Below are positions 35,336 through 44,090 of a stretch of 64,000 nt of DNA, piece after piece (the first letter of the stretch is position 1; every line of letters begins with the position of its first letter). The notes below the pieces were generated by a model, which worked only from the letters and a program-made list of their open reading frames with translations, had not been told where the DNA came from and made no database searches. The translations under genes and the position numbers were made by a program. The stretch is from Pseudomonas sp. WJP1 (lineage in GTDB: Bacteria; Pseudomonadota; Gammaproteobacteria; Pseudomonadales; Pseudomonadaceae): the NCBI RefSeq assembly GCF_028471945.1, contig NZ_CP110128.1, positions 2,964,501 through 3,028,500 of the forward strand. The letters run 5' to 3'.

Positions 35336-36217
35336 GTGCTGCTGCGTCATCTGCGTTATTTGCTGGCCGTCGCCGACCACGGCGGCTTCACCCGCGCCGC
35401 CGAGGCGCTGCACGTTTCCCAACCGACCCTGTCGCAACAGATCCGGCAACTGGAGGAAACCCTCGGCGTCAACCTGTTCGACCGCACCTCGCGCACGGTC
35501 AAGCCCACTGACGCGGGCGAGGCCTATATCGAATGCGCCCGCCGGGTCCTGGTGGAACTTGAGGCGGGCAAGCGGGCGCTGCATGACGTGAAGGACCTGT
35601 CCCGTGGCACCTTGCGCCTGGCCATGACGCCCACCTTCATGGCCTATCTGGCAGGGCCGTTAGTGCGCGATTACGTGGCGCGGTACCCGAACATCCATCT
35701 GCAGATTTTCGAGTTGTCGATGGCCGACATCGAGGCGGGGCTGGCGGATGATTCGCTGGACATCGCGATTGCGTTCGATCAGGTGAGAAATGCCGACATC
35801 GAATCGATCCCGGCGTTTACCGAAACCCTGGGGCTGATGGTGGGCAGGGCTCACCCCCTGTATGAAAGCCAGGCTGCGTTGAGCGCACAAGAAATGGCAC
35901 AGTTGGAGTTTGCGCTGTTGACCGCGGACTTCATCACCCGTACCTGCATTGATGAGTACTTCGTCACCGCGCAGATCACGCCCAAGGTGCTCATTGAGGT
36001 CAACTCGGTCAACACCTTGCTGGAAGTCATACAGCACACCGCCATTGCCACGATCCTCCCGGAACCTATTGCCACTTCAGAGCGTGCGTTGCGCAGGATT
36101 CCGTTGGTGGGTGAGGGGCCCAAACGCGGGGCAGCGCTGCTTCGACGCAAGAACAATTATCACAGTGCGGCGTCGGTGGCGTTCATGGATCTGCTGTTGG
36201 GAACTGAGTTCTCATGA
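35336..36217 (+). CDS. cynR: LysR-type regulator CynR
   Basis: A 293-aa LysR regulator. The N-terminal winged helix LRYLLAVADHGGFTRAAEALHVSQPTLSQQIRQLEETLG closely follows E. coli CynR in its opening residues. The effector domain spans 90-290. GTG 35336 with GAGGGTGATCCC upstream is the start that aligns with the family; a GTG at 35312 would add eight odd residues and run through the ribosome site. It is divergent from cynS-cynT and should activate them when cyanate is present while repressing itself. Confidence 0.9.
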   Translation: MLLRHLRYLLAVADHGGFTRAAEALHVSQPTLSQQIRQLEETLGVNLFDRTSRTVKPTDAGEAYIECARRVLVELEAGKRALHDVKDLSRGTLRLAMTPTFMAYLAGPLVRDYVARYPNIHLQIFELSMADIEAGLADDSLDIAIAFDQVRNADIESIPAFTETLGLMVGRAHPLYESQAALSAQEMAQLEFALLTADFITRTCIDEYFVTAQITPKVLIEVNSVNTLLEVIQHTAIATILPEPIATSERALRRIPLVGEGPKRGAALLRRKNNYHSAASVAFMDLLLGTEFS

Positions 36218-36225
36218 GCACCCCG

Positions 36226-36329
36226 TAACCACTGTAGGAGTGAGCCTGCTCGCGATGACGGACTTACATTCAACAAATTTGGCGCCTGGCACTCCGCTAT
36301 CGCGAGCAGGCTCACTCCTACAGTGGTTA
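36226..36329. repeat. REPIN
   Basis: TAACCACTGTAGGAGTGAGC at 36226 pairs with the reverse-complement arm ending at 36329. The perfect outer arms suggest a fairly young copy. Confidence 0.9.
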
Positions 36330-36354
36330 ATTGGGGGGCAGGAAAGGCATTAAA

Positions 36355-36390
36355 AAAGGGCCTGCTCTTATCCGGAGCAGGCCCTTTCTT
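36355..36390. terminator. Bidirectional terminator between cynR and the 109-aa gene
   Basis: A 13-bp perfect stem AAAGGGCCTGCTC/GAGCAGGCCCTTT with loop TTATCCG, preceded by A-rich and followed by T-rich sequence; it serves both converging genes. Confidence 0.9.
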
Positions 36391-36409
36391 GTATTGAGGT
36401 ACTAATTAA

Positions 36410-36739
36410 TCAGTAGAACCGGTCAATCACCCGAACTTCGTTCTGGTTCTGCAGCGAGTCCCAGGCCTGTTTCAGCGTTTGCAGGACATTACCGATGAAG
36501 TCCTTGTCGGCGGCGGCTTTCTTGCCGACATAGCCATGGCCGCGACGGTACATTTTCAGTCGGGCGAGCAGGTTCTGGTTGTTCTGGTCGAACTCTGCTT
36601 CATGGGCATGCGGCGACAGGCAGTCGATATGCACCTGGCCCGATTTGCTGATCCACAGGATATGGCTGTCGTGGCTGTCTTTTTGCGCCGCGAACATACG
36701 AGCCAGTTCTTCGATAGTAGGTTGATTGTTCAGGTTCAT
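36410..36739 (-). CDS. Conserved hypothetical protein (109 aa)
   Basis: A soluble 109-aa protein starting MNLNNQPTIEELARMFAAQK, with an internal SHILWISKSGQVHIDCLSP and a basic RLKMYRRGHGYVGKKAAAD segment. It has no signal peptide or helices and no known catalytic motif. I recall similar short proteins only as Pseudomonas hypotheticals. A strong ribosome site (AAGGGGG) precedes ATG 36739 and a shared terminator follows, so it is certainly a gene. Function unknown. Confidence 0.8.
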   Translation of the reverse strand: MNLNNQPTIEELARMFAAQKDSHDSHILWISKSGQVHIDCLSPHAHEAEFDQNNQNLLARLKMYRRGHGYVGKKAAADKDFIGNVLQTLKQAWDSLQNQNEVRVIDRFY

Positions 36740-37464
36740 GATAAAGCCCCCTTGACCATTTGGTGATCTTTCAAAGTTGATTCGCTAATACAAGTAGCCC
36801 ATCGGTTAGTTGATCCCTGGCACCGAAACCAGGACGTCAGCAGTCGTCCGCCGAAATCGGCGGGGTACCGCGTCTGTTGCATGTAGTCGTGTTGAATAAC
36901 TGCTACGCAATAGCGTCACAACGAAGAGAAGCGGCGATAACCTTTGGCCCCTGCCGACGTTTTGAGGGTCGGCCACAAGCATCATGAGGATGGATCGCCA
37001 GCGCTTCTCGTCCTTGTACTGGACGTTCAGGCCAGGTCAGCTTCTTCAATCTGCCTTGTGGGCAGCGTGTATCCGGAAAAAACAGCTCGGCGGTCAGACG
37101 AGCTTGCTCAAGCGTGTTGCTACTCCCGATCGGGGAGACGTCTGCATCATGCAAGGGCAAATCGAAGGCGTCAACGGTTTTGTAGTGAATATTTTTAGAC
37201 ACTACATATTGTCCGACAAAGCTGTTTTGGAATTAGAAAGGGAGGGGTGCAGGCGGGTATGTGCGTCTACACCTGGGAGCTGGTTTGTCAGCGATGGCGG
37301 TCTGACAGCCAAGCCGTCGCTCGTGGATGTACCCGATCAACTGTAGGAGCCAGGCTTGCCGGCGAAGGCGTCCTCGAATACTGCATCGCGCGTTCGGGTC
37401 TCTTCGCCGGCGAGCCGGGCTCCTGCAATGGCTGGCGCAGGGTAATCTCTGGTGTCGAGCGCCG
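36740..37464. other. Gene-poor stretch with a degenerate REPIN
   Basis: No convincing gene. A GTG-started 99-codon minus frame at 36903-37202 has no ribosome site and low plausibility. An imperfect REPIN occupies 37341-37428. Confidence 0.5.
37341..37428. repeat. Imperfect REPIN
   Basis: CTGTAGGAGCCAGGCTTGCC at 37341 and the related complementary arm (CGCCGGCGAGCCGGGCTCCT) ending near 37428. Confidence 0.75.
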
Positions 37465-37671
37465 TCAGGCTACGAAGGCCGATACCTGGGCGAGGTTGTT
37501 GTCCTGGGCTGCGGCGATGAGGTGCAGAGGGATATGCGGTTGCTCGACGGGGGAGGGAATTTCAATGCTTCCTACAATGTGCGGTTGTCGGTCACTCAGT
37601 CCGGTCGACTCCTGTTCCTTTGCCTTAGCCATTCTCGCGTGGTTCGCTGCGATTTCGTTGAGAGTTGACAC
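37465..37671 (-). CDS. Small hypothetical protein (68 aa)
   Basis: The minus-strand frame starts at GTG 37671 with GGAG seven bases upstream, giving MSTLNEIAANHARMAKAKEQ and then a Pro/Ile-rich second half. There is no signal peptide or membrane helix. It begins one base after the stop of another short minus frame (37673-37825, 50 codons, weak start), which hints at a tiny operon. I do not recognise either product. The next coding gene is 500 bp away. Confidence 0.45.
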   Translation of the reverse strand: MSTLNEIAANHARMAKAKEQESTGLSDRQPHIVGSIEIPSPVEQPHIPLHLIAAAQDNNLAQVSAFVA

Positions 37672-38195
37672 GTTACATCTCCGGTGACTGACCAAGCGTA
37701 TTGCTGGAGTCCTTTAGCGTTGATTGGATGGCCATCGCGTCAGTTTTATGTCGTTCGCTCTGGCTAACGCGGGCCGGTGCAATCCCCAAGCCAGAGAAGG
37801 CTGGGTTTACCAGGGTCGATTTCATTTGCGACGAAAGGTTATGGGCGAGGCCTGTGGTCGGGTTAAAACACCTTGCCAAGCGTTTCGCCTTACTTTGTCC
37901 CCAGTCTGAACGGGCGATTAGTGAGTCTGGTATCGTAGCGGTGACATTCGGTCACCAGTGACCTGTCACTAACAACGATAGTCGTTTTTTGTGCCGTGTT
38001 AGACCGGTCGTCGGCGAGATCGCAAAAAGATGGCAATTGGCCGCAGCGTCATCTTTTTGTCGCCTATGTGTGCGATCTTGCGGGGTCGCCGCGCAGATCC
38101 CTGGCCGACGAACTGCACTTCTGCTCTTTCGATATGTGGCCAGTGCGGGCACAATGCGCATCCTTTTTTTGGCTGGCCTTGCCGGAGGCCTCGAA
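37672..38195. other. Region upstream of carboxynorspermidine decarboxylase
   Basis: Contains a 50-codon minus-strand frame (37673-37825) ending just before the 68-aa gene, direct and inverted copies of GTCAC near 37940-37970, and a short AACGA/TCGTT repeat followed by TTTTTG at 37975-37991. No promoter could be defined with confidence. Confidence 0.35.
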
Positions 38196-39293
38196 ATGAT
38201 CAAAACGCCGTACTACCTCATCGACAAGCAAAAGCTGCTGGGCAACATGGAAAAGATTGCCTACGTGCGCGAGCAGTCCGGGGCCAAGGCCCTGCTGGCA
38301 CTCAAGTGCTTCGCCACCTGGTCGGTGTTCGACCTGATGCAGCAGTACATGGACGGCACCACGTCGTCGTCGCTGTACGAGCTCAAGCTCGGCCGGCAGA
38401 AGTTCGCGGGCGAGACTCACGCCTACAGCGTCGCCTGGGCCGATGACGAAATCGAGGAGATGCTCGACAACTGCGACAAGATCATCTTCAACTCCATCGG
38501 CCAGCTACAGCGCTACACTGAAGCATCTGAAGGCAAGGTCCGTGGATTGCGGGTCAACCCGCAGGTGAGCAGCTCCGATTACCTGCTGGCCGACCCGGCA
38601 CGGCCGTTCAGCCGCCTGGGTGAGTGGGATCCGGAAAAGATCGAGCAGGTCATCGAGCAGATTTCCGGCTTCATGTTCCACAACAACTGCGAGAACGGCG
38701 ATTTCGGCCTGTTCGATGCAATGTTGTGCACCATCGAAGAGCGTTTCGGCCATCTGCTGCACAAGGTCGAGTGGGTCAGCCTGGGTGGCGGTATCCACTT
38801 CACCGGCGAAGGCTACGCGCTGGATGAGTTCTGCGCGCGCCTCAAGGCGTTCTCGCAAAAGTACGGCGTACAGGTTTACCTGGAGCCGGGCGAAGCGGCC
38901 ATCACCCAGAGTGCGTCGCTGGAAGTCACCGTGCTTGACACCCTCTACAACGGCAAGCACCTGGCGGTCGTGGACAGCTCCATCGAAGCGCACATGCTCG
39001 ACCTGCTGATCTACCGCCTGAATGCCAAGCTGGCCCCGAGCGAGGGTGAGCACACCTACATGGTGTGCGGCAAATCCTGCCTGGCCGGCGACATTTTCGG
39101 TGAATACCAGTTCGATCGCCCGCTGGCCATCGGTGACCGCCTGTCGTTCGTCGACGCTGCGGGCTACACCATGGTCAAGAAGAACTGGTTCAACGGGCTG
39201 AAAATGCCGTCCATCGTAGTGAAACAACTCGACGGTAGTGTCGAGGTGGTTCGTGAGTTCGGTTACAACGACTATATGTCCAGCCTCTCGTAA
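38196..39293 (+). CDS. nspC: Carboxynorspermidine decarboxylase
   Basis: A 365-aa PLP-dependent fold III decarboxylase. It starts MIKTPYYLIDKQKLLGNMEK, has the PLP Lys in AKALLALKCFATWSVFD, then GTTSSSLYELKLGRQKF, VSLGGGIHFTGEGYAL (glycine loop), EPGEAAI and VCGKSCLAGDIFGEYQF (active-site Cys). This is the NspC pattern, which removes CO2 from carboxynorspermidine or carboxyspermidine. ATG 38196 with GGAGG upstream is chosen although the frame is open to 37989. The matching dehydrogenase/synthase gene follows 27 bp downstream, so the pair forms a polyamine module. Confidence 0.93.
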   Translation: MIKTPYYLIDKQKLLGNMEKIAYVREQSGAKALLALKCFATWSVFDLMQQYMDGTTSSSLYELKLGRQKFAGETHAYSVAWADDEIEEMLDNCDKIIFNSIGQLQRYTEASEGKVRGLRVNPQVSSSDYLLADPARPFSRLGEWDPEKIEQVIEQISGFMFHNNCENGDFGLFDAMLCTIEERFGHLLHKVEWVSLGGGIHFTGEGYALDEFCARLKAFSQKYGVQVYLEPGEAAITQSASLEVTVLDTLYNGKHLAVVDSSIEAHMLDLLIYRLNAKLAPSEGEHTYMVCGKSCLAGDIFGEYQFDRPLAIGDRLSFVDAAGYTMVKKNWFNGLKMPSIVVKQLDGSVEVVREFGYNDYMSSLS

Positions 39294-39320
39294 GCTGGCT
39301 GAGAAGGAGAGAGAGAAAAA

Positions 39321-40565
39321 TTGAAGAAGAACGTACTTATCATTGGTGCAGGAGGTGTCGCCAAGGTGGTGGCCCACAAGTGCGCGCAGCACAACGACGA
39401 ACTCGGTCGTATTGCTATCGCGTCGCGCAACATCTCCAAATGCCAGGCCATCATCGACAGCGTCAAGGCCAAGGGCAGCCTCAAACAGCCCGCTGAAATC
39501 AAGGCATTCACCCTCAATGCCCTGGACGTCGAGGCGACCAAGACGCTGATTCGCGAAACCGAATCGCAGATCGTCATCAACGTCGGTTCCGCTTTCCTCA
39601 ACATGTCGGTGCTGCGTGCCTGCATCGATACCGGCGTGGCCTACCTGGACACCGCCATTCACGAAGAGCCGGGCAAGATCTGCGAGACGCCGCCCTGGTA
39701 TGGCAACTACGAGTGGAAGCACCTCGAGGAATGCCAGCAGAAGAACGTCACCGCCATCCTCGGCGTGGGCTTCGACCCGGGTGTGGTCAATGCCTATGCG
39801 GCACTGGCCCAGCAACAGTATTTCGACCGCATTGATTCGATCGACATTCTCGACGTCAATGCCGGTTCCCATGGCAAATATTTCGCCACCAATTTCGATC
39901 CGGAAATCAATTTCCGCGAGTTCACCGGGCAGGTGTGGAGCTGGCAGGACAGCCAGTGGACCAGCAACACCATGTTCGAAGTCAAGCGCACCGACGACCT
40001 GCCGGTAGTCGGTTCGCAGAACCTGTACCTGACCGGTCACGATGAAGTGCACTCGCTGTCGAAGAACCTCGGCGTGCCCAACGTGCGTTTCTGGATGAGC
40101 TTCGGCGAGCACTACATCAATGTGTTCACCGTGCTCAAGAACCTCGGCCTGCTCTCCGAGCAACCGGTCAAGACCGCCGAGGGCCTGGAAGTCGTGCCAC
40201 TCAAGGTGGTCAAGGCCGTGCTGCCTGATCCAAGCTCGCTGGCACCGGGCTACACCGGCAAGACCTGCATCGGTGACCTGGTCAAGGGCACCAAGGACGG
40301 CCAGCCGCGCGAAGTGTTCATCTACAACGTAGCGGACCACGAGGAAGCCTTTGCCGAAACCGACAGCCAGGGCATTTCCTATACCGCCGGTGTTCCACCG
40401 GTGGCTGCAGCCCTGCTGGTAGCCCGCGGCGAATGGGACGTGCAGCGCATGGTCAACGTCGAGGAGCTGCCAGCCGAGCCGTTCCTCAAGGCGCTGGACG
40501 TGATGGGCCTGCCGACCCGCATCAAGGACGAGCACGGCGACCGTGCCTGGGACTGCAAAGCCTGA
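39321..40565 (+). CDS. Carboxynorspermidine synthase (saccharopine dehydrogenase family)
   Basis: A 414-aa NAD(P)-dependent enzyme. The Rossmann motif KNVLIIGAGGVAKVVAHKC is at the N-terminus, followed by IVINVGSAFLNMSVLRAC, AYLDTAIHE, GVGFDPGVVNAYAAL and a C-terminal AGVPPVAAALLVARGEWD. It reductively joins aspartate semialdehyde to a diamine, making carboxynorspermidine or carboxyspermidine for the upstream decarboxylase. The start is TTG 39321 with an AAGGAGAGAGAG region upstream; no ATG precedes the dinucleotide-binding motif. It ends at a strong terminator. Confidence 0.93.
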   Translation: MKKNVLIIGAGGVAKVVAHKCAQHNDELGRIAIASRNISKCQAIIDSVKAKGSLKQPAEIKAFTLNALDVEATKTLIRETESQIVINVGSAFLNMSVLRACIDTGVAYLDTAIHEEPGKICETPPWYGNYEWKHLEECQQKNVTAILGVGFDPGVVNAYAALAQQQYFDRIDSIDILDVNAGSHGKYFATNFDPEINFREFTGQVWSWQDSQWTSNTMFEVKRTDDLPVVGSQNLYLTGHDEVHSLSKNLGVPNVRFWMSFGEHYINVFTVLKNLGLLSEQPVKTAEGLEVVPLKVVKAVLPDPSSLAPGYTGKTCIGDLVKGTKDGQPREVFIYNVADHEEAFAETDSQGISYTAGVPPVAAALLVARGEWDVQRMVNVEELPAEPFLKALDVMGLPTRIKDEHGDRAWDCKA

Positions 40566-40593
40566 GGCTTGCACACCTGTGATGCAAAAAAAA

Positions 40594-40618
40594 ACGCCGC
40601 TCATTGAGCGGCGTTTTT
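40594..40618. terminator. Terminator between carboxynorspermidine synthase and Sad-like gene
   Basis: Stem ACGCCGCTC/GAGCGGCGT with loop ATT, preceded by a run of A and followed by TTTTTG; it works in both directions. Confidence 0.92.
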
Positions 40619-40643
40619 GTGTGTGCCAGGTTGTTGGGTTCGA

Positions 40644-42035
40644 TCAGTGGCGATCCAGCCACACCGTCTGCGCATTGCAGAATTCGCGCACGCCGAAGTG
40701 CGACAGCTCGCGACCGAATCCGCTTTTCTTCACGCCACCGAAGGTCACGCGCGGGTCACTGGCGCAGTAGCCGTTGATGAATACCCCGCCGGTTTCCAGT
40801 TCACTGGCCATCTGCTCAGCCAGCTCGACATTGCCGGTGTAGACGGTGGCCGCCAGGCCGAACTCACTGTCGTTCGCCAGTTCCAGCGCATGCGCGGCGT
40901 CGCGGGCGGTAATGATCGAAGCGACCGGGCCAAACAGTTCCTGTTTGAATGAAGTCATCTGGTCAGTGACACCGGCCAGCACCGTAGGCTCATAGAAGTT
41001 GCCCGAGCCTTGGGCCTTCATGCCACCCAGCAACAAGCTCGCGCCTTCCTCCAGGGTGTCACGCACCTGTTGATCCAGTTCATCGCGCAGATCGAAGCGG
41101 GCCATCGGGCCGATGTACGTCTCGGCGGACAGTGGATCGCCGACCACCAGTTTGCGCGTGGCCTCGACAAACCGCCGGGTGAATTCTTCGACTATTCCTT
41201 GCTCGACGATCAGCCGCTTGGCCGCCGCACAGACCTGCCCGGTGTTCTGGTAACGACCGATCACGGCCGCTTTGACGGCGTCGTCGAGGTTGGCATCATT
41301 GAGCACGATGAACGGATCGGAACCGCCCAGCTCCAGCACGCACTTCTTCAGCGCCGCGCCAGCCTGGGCGCCGATTGCCATGCCGGCTCGCACGCTGCCG
41401 GTCAGGGTGACAGCGGCGATGCGCGGGTCGGCAATCGCCGTGGAAACACCGTCCGGAGTGACGTTGATGACCTCGAAGACGCCTTCGGCAAAGCCCGCCT
41501 GCTTGAAGGCATCCAGCAGCAGGTAGGCGCTGCCCATGACGTTTGGCGCGTGCTTGAGCACGTAGGTGTTGCCAGCAAGTAGCGTCGGCACCGCACCGCG
41601 CAGCACTTGCCAGATCGGGAAGTTCCACGGCATGACCGCGAGAATCGGCCCCAGCGGGCGATATTCGATGCGTGCCTTGCCGCCTTCGACCAGGGTCGGT
41701 TCAGCGCTCAACATGGCGGGGCCGTGTTCGGCATACCAGGCGCAGAGCTGCGCACATTTTTCAATTTCACCGCGGGCCTGGGCGATCGGCTTGCCCATTT
41801 CAAGGGTGATCATGGTGGCCATGGCTTGTGCGTTGTCGCGCAAGGCTTGGCCCAGGGCAATCAAGCGCTGTGCGCGTTGTGCAAGAGGTACGCGGCGCCA
41901 GGCACGGTACCCGCTGGCGGAACGCGACAGGGCGGCGTCCAGTGCCGCTGCGGATTCGAAAGGGTAGTGGCCGATCTGTTCACCGGTGGCCGGGTTGATC
42001 GAAATGGCGTGGGTAAGGCTGGATATGTTGGTCAT
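40644..42035 (-). CDS. NAD(P)-dependent aldehyde dehydrogenase, Sad-like succinate semialdehyde dehydrogenase
   Basis: A 463-aa aldehyde dehydrogenase: INPATGEQIGHYPF, LGPILAVMPWNFPIWQVLRGAVPTLLAGNTYVLKHAPN, catalytic Glu in VLELGGSDPFIVL, catalytic Cys in RYQNTGQVCAAAKRLI, and KKSGFGRELSHFGVREFCNAQTV. Length and sequence fit the Sad/YneI group, which oxidises succinate semialdehyde at the end of putrescine/GABA breakdown. It is divergent from a LysR gene like PtrR (YneJ) of E. coli, the same arrangement as yneI-yneJ. Exact substrate is inferred from this. Confidence 0.88.
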   Translation of the reverse strand: MTNISSLTHAISINPATGEQIGHYPFESAAALDAALSRSASGYRAWRRVPLAQRAQRLIALGQALRDNAQAMATMITLEMGKPIAQARGEIEKCAQLCAWYAEHGPAMLSAEPTLVEGGKARIEYRPLGPILAVMPWNFPIWQVLRGAVPTLLAGNTYVLKHAPNVMGSAYLLLDAFKQAGFAEGVFEVINVTPDGVSTAIADPRIAAVTLTGSVRAGMAIGAQAGAALKKCVLELGGSDPFIVLNDANLDDAVKAAVIGRYQNTGQVCAAAKRLIVEQGIVEEFTRRFVEATRKLVVGDPLSAETYIGPMARFDLRDELDQQVRDTLEEGASLLLGGMKAQGSGNFYEPTVLAGVTDQMTSFKQELFGPVASIITARDAAHALELANDSEFGLAATVYTGNVELAEQMASELETGGVFINGYCASDPRVTFGGVKKSGFGRELSHFGVREFCNAQTVWLDRH

Positions 42036-42134
42036 GGCACCGTCCTGCGGGTAGGAATGCGCTCAGGTTACGGTGCTGTATGTTTTCTTGAAACTGAATA
42101 ATAATGAGCGTCTTGTTCACGTTTGGAGAATGAT

Positions 42135-43031
42135 GTGGATCTGGTTCAGCTCGAGATTTTCAAGGCTGTCGCCGAGCACGGCAGCATCAGCGTGGCCGCG
42201 CAGCACATCCATCGGGTGCCTTCGAACCTGACCACGCGGATCAAGCAACTGGAACAGGATTTGGGCGTCGACCTGTTCATCCGCGAAAAAAGCCGCCTGC
42301 GCCTTTCGCCGGCCGGCTGGAGTTTCCTCGACTACGCCCGGCGGATTCTCGACCTGGTCCAGGAAGCCCGCGCCACGGTAGCCGGTGAAGAACCCCAGGG
42401 CACATTTCCCCTGGGATCGCTGGAGAGCACCGCGGCGGTGCGGATTCCCGAACTGTTGGCGGCCTATAACCAGCAGTACGCCAAGGTCGAACTGGACCTG
42501 TCCACCGGACCTTCCGGGACCATGATCGACGGGGTGCTGGCAGGCCGCCTGACCGCCGCGTTTGTCGATGGCCCGGTGCTGCACCCGGCGCTGGAGGGCG
42601 TGCCGGCATTCGAAGAAGAAATGGTGCTGATTGCGCCACTCAACCACAGCCCGATCCATCGCGCGCAGGACGTGAACGGCGAAAACATCTATGCCTTCCG
42701 CTCCAACTGCTCGTACCGCCACCACTTCGAAAGCTGGTTCACCAAGGACGCGGCAGTGCCGGGCAAGATCTTTGAAATGGAGTCCTATCACGGCATGCTC
42801 GCCTGCGTCAGCGCGGGCGCCGGCCTGGCCCTGATGCCTCGCAGCATGCTGCAGAGCATGCCCGGCTGCAGCACGGTCAGCGTATGGCCGTTGTCCGAGT
42901 CCTTCCGTTATTTGCGCACCTGGCTGGTATGGCGCAGGGGCACGGTGTCGCAGAGCCTGACCATGTTCGTGCGCTTGCTGGAGGAGCGCTGTGAAGCAAT
43001 AAATCAGGTGAGTAGAGGGGAGGGGGCATAG
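42135..43031 (+). CDS. LysR-family regulator, PtrR/YneJ-like
   Basis: A 298-aa LysR protein. The winged helix [42 protein letters not shown] carries the distinctive RVPSN in the recognition helix, which I associate with the YneJ/PtrR subgroup. The effector domain spans 90-285. GTG 42135 with GGAG upstream is preferred over TTG 42123, which lies within the ribosome site. It is divergent from the Sad-like gene by 99 bp and presumably controls it. Confidence 0.88.
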   Translation: MDLVQLEIFKAVAEHGSISVAAQHIHRVPSNLTTRIKQLEQDLGVDLFIREKSRLRLSPAGWSFLDYARRILDLVQEARATVAGEEPQGTFPLGSLESTAAVRIPELLAAYNQQYAKVELDLSTGPSGTMIDGVLAGRLTAAFVDGPVLHPALEGVPAFEEEMVLIAPLNHSPIHRAQDVNGENIYAFRSNCSYRHHFESWFTKDAAVPGKIFEMESYHGMLACVSAGAGLALMPRSMLQSMPGCSTVSVWPLSESFRYLRTWLVWRRGTVSQSLTMFVRLLEERCEAINQVSRGEGA

Positions 43032-43045
43032 CGCCGGTTCAGGCG

Positions 43046-43954
43046 CTAGTTGTCCTCAATGTTATCGATGTGCTTGAAGCGTTCGATCAGAAAGTCGATC
43101 AGGCAGCGCACTCTCGCCGATAAATGCAGCTGTTGCGGATAGACCGCATACACGTCCGCGCGGGTGGGGGTCTGGTCTTCCAGCACCAGGCGCAAGCGGC
43201 CGCTGCGCACATAACGTGCGATGTCCCATTCGGCCCGCAGCAATATGCCAAAGCCATCCAGCGCCCAGTTCAGCGCCACCTCGCCATCGTTGCAACCCAA
43301 GGCGCCATGCACCTTGATGTTGTCCTTTCGCCCGCCGTTGTTGAAGCTCCAGACCCCATAGGGTGACTCATTCTGGCGGATGAAAATGCAGTTGTGATCC
43401 TGCAACTCGGCGAGCTTTTTTGGCGTGCCGTATTTTTCCAGGTAGAGCGGCGAGGCACACAACAGGCGGCGGTTGGAGGCGATCTTGCGCGCATGGAAGG
43501 CGGCGTCCGGCAGGGTGCCGAAACGTATGCCCAAATCGAATCCGTGGGTCGCCAGATCCAGCGGGTGGTCGCTGATTTCCAGCTGTATCTCCACCTCTGG
43601 GTATTGCGCGAAGAACGCCGCCAGGGCAGGGCCGATGTAGCGCCGGCCAAAGCCCAGGGAGGCATTGACCCGGATCAGCCCCTTGGGGGTGGCGCGGCTG
43701 CTGCTGACCAACTGCTCAAGCTCGTTGATCTGGGTGAGGATCCGCGCGGCGTGGGAGAAATACAGCTCGCCTTCCGATGTCAGGCTCATCGACCGCGTGG
43801 TGCGATTGACCAGGCGTGTGCCGAGCCGTGCCTCAAGGGCGGTCAGGCGTTTGCTCACGGCCGGCGGCGTGACACCCAGCTCTCGGGCTGTGGCTGCCAG
43901 GCTGCCTTTGTTGGCCAGCAGGTAGAAAAAAGACAAATCCAGGGTCTGGTCCAT
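43046..43954 (-). CDS. LysR-family regulator, DmlR-like
   Basis: A 302-aa LysR regulator with an N-terminal FFYLLANKGSLAATARELGVTPPAVSKRLTALEARLGTRLVNRTTRS helix-turn-helix and a substrate-binding domain containing YIGPALAAFFAQYPEVEIQLEISD and FDLGIRFG. The TPPAVSKRL type of recognition helix is typical of the large DmlR-like subgroup. It is divergent from the D-malate/tartrate dehydrogenase gene, as dmlR is from dmlA in E. coli, and likely activates dmlA-dctA in response to D-malate or a related acid. Confidence 0.88.
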   Translation of the reverse strand: MDQTLDLSFFYLLANKGSLAATARELGVTPPAVSKRLTALEARLGTRLVNRTTRSMSLTSEGELYFSHAARILTQINELEQLVSSSRATPKGLIRVNASLGFGRRYIGPALAAFFAQYPEVEIQLEISDHPLDLATHGFDLGIRFGTLPDAAFHARKIASNRRLLCASPLYLEKYGTPKKLAELQDHNCIFIRQNESPYGVWSFNNGGRKDNIKVHGALGCNDGEVALNWALDGFGILLRAEWDIARYVRSGRLRLVLEDQTPTRADVYAVYPQQLHLSARVRCLIDFLIERFKHIDNIEDN

Positions 43955-44090
43955 TCGTAACTCAAATTCATCTATGTAGTTATTTTTGGTAACTCACGCT
44001 CATTTACTCACTACATATACTCCGCTCACCCCCTGATTGAACACCCCGTTCAACAGGCACAACAAAAACGTGAAGAGAGTGGAGTTAACG

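Noticed and set aside
36903..37202. 99-codon minus-strand frame with GTG start
   Set aside because: No ribosome site, Cys/Arg-rich tail typical of chance frames, and no similarity recognised.
38505..40604. 699-codon minus-strand frame opposite the carboxynorspermidine genes
   Set aside because: Antisense shadow of two well supported genes; composition typical of reverse-strand translation of Pseudomonas codons.
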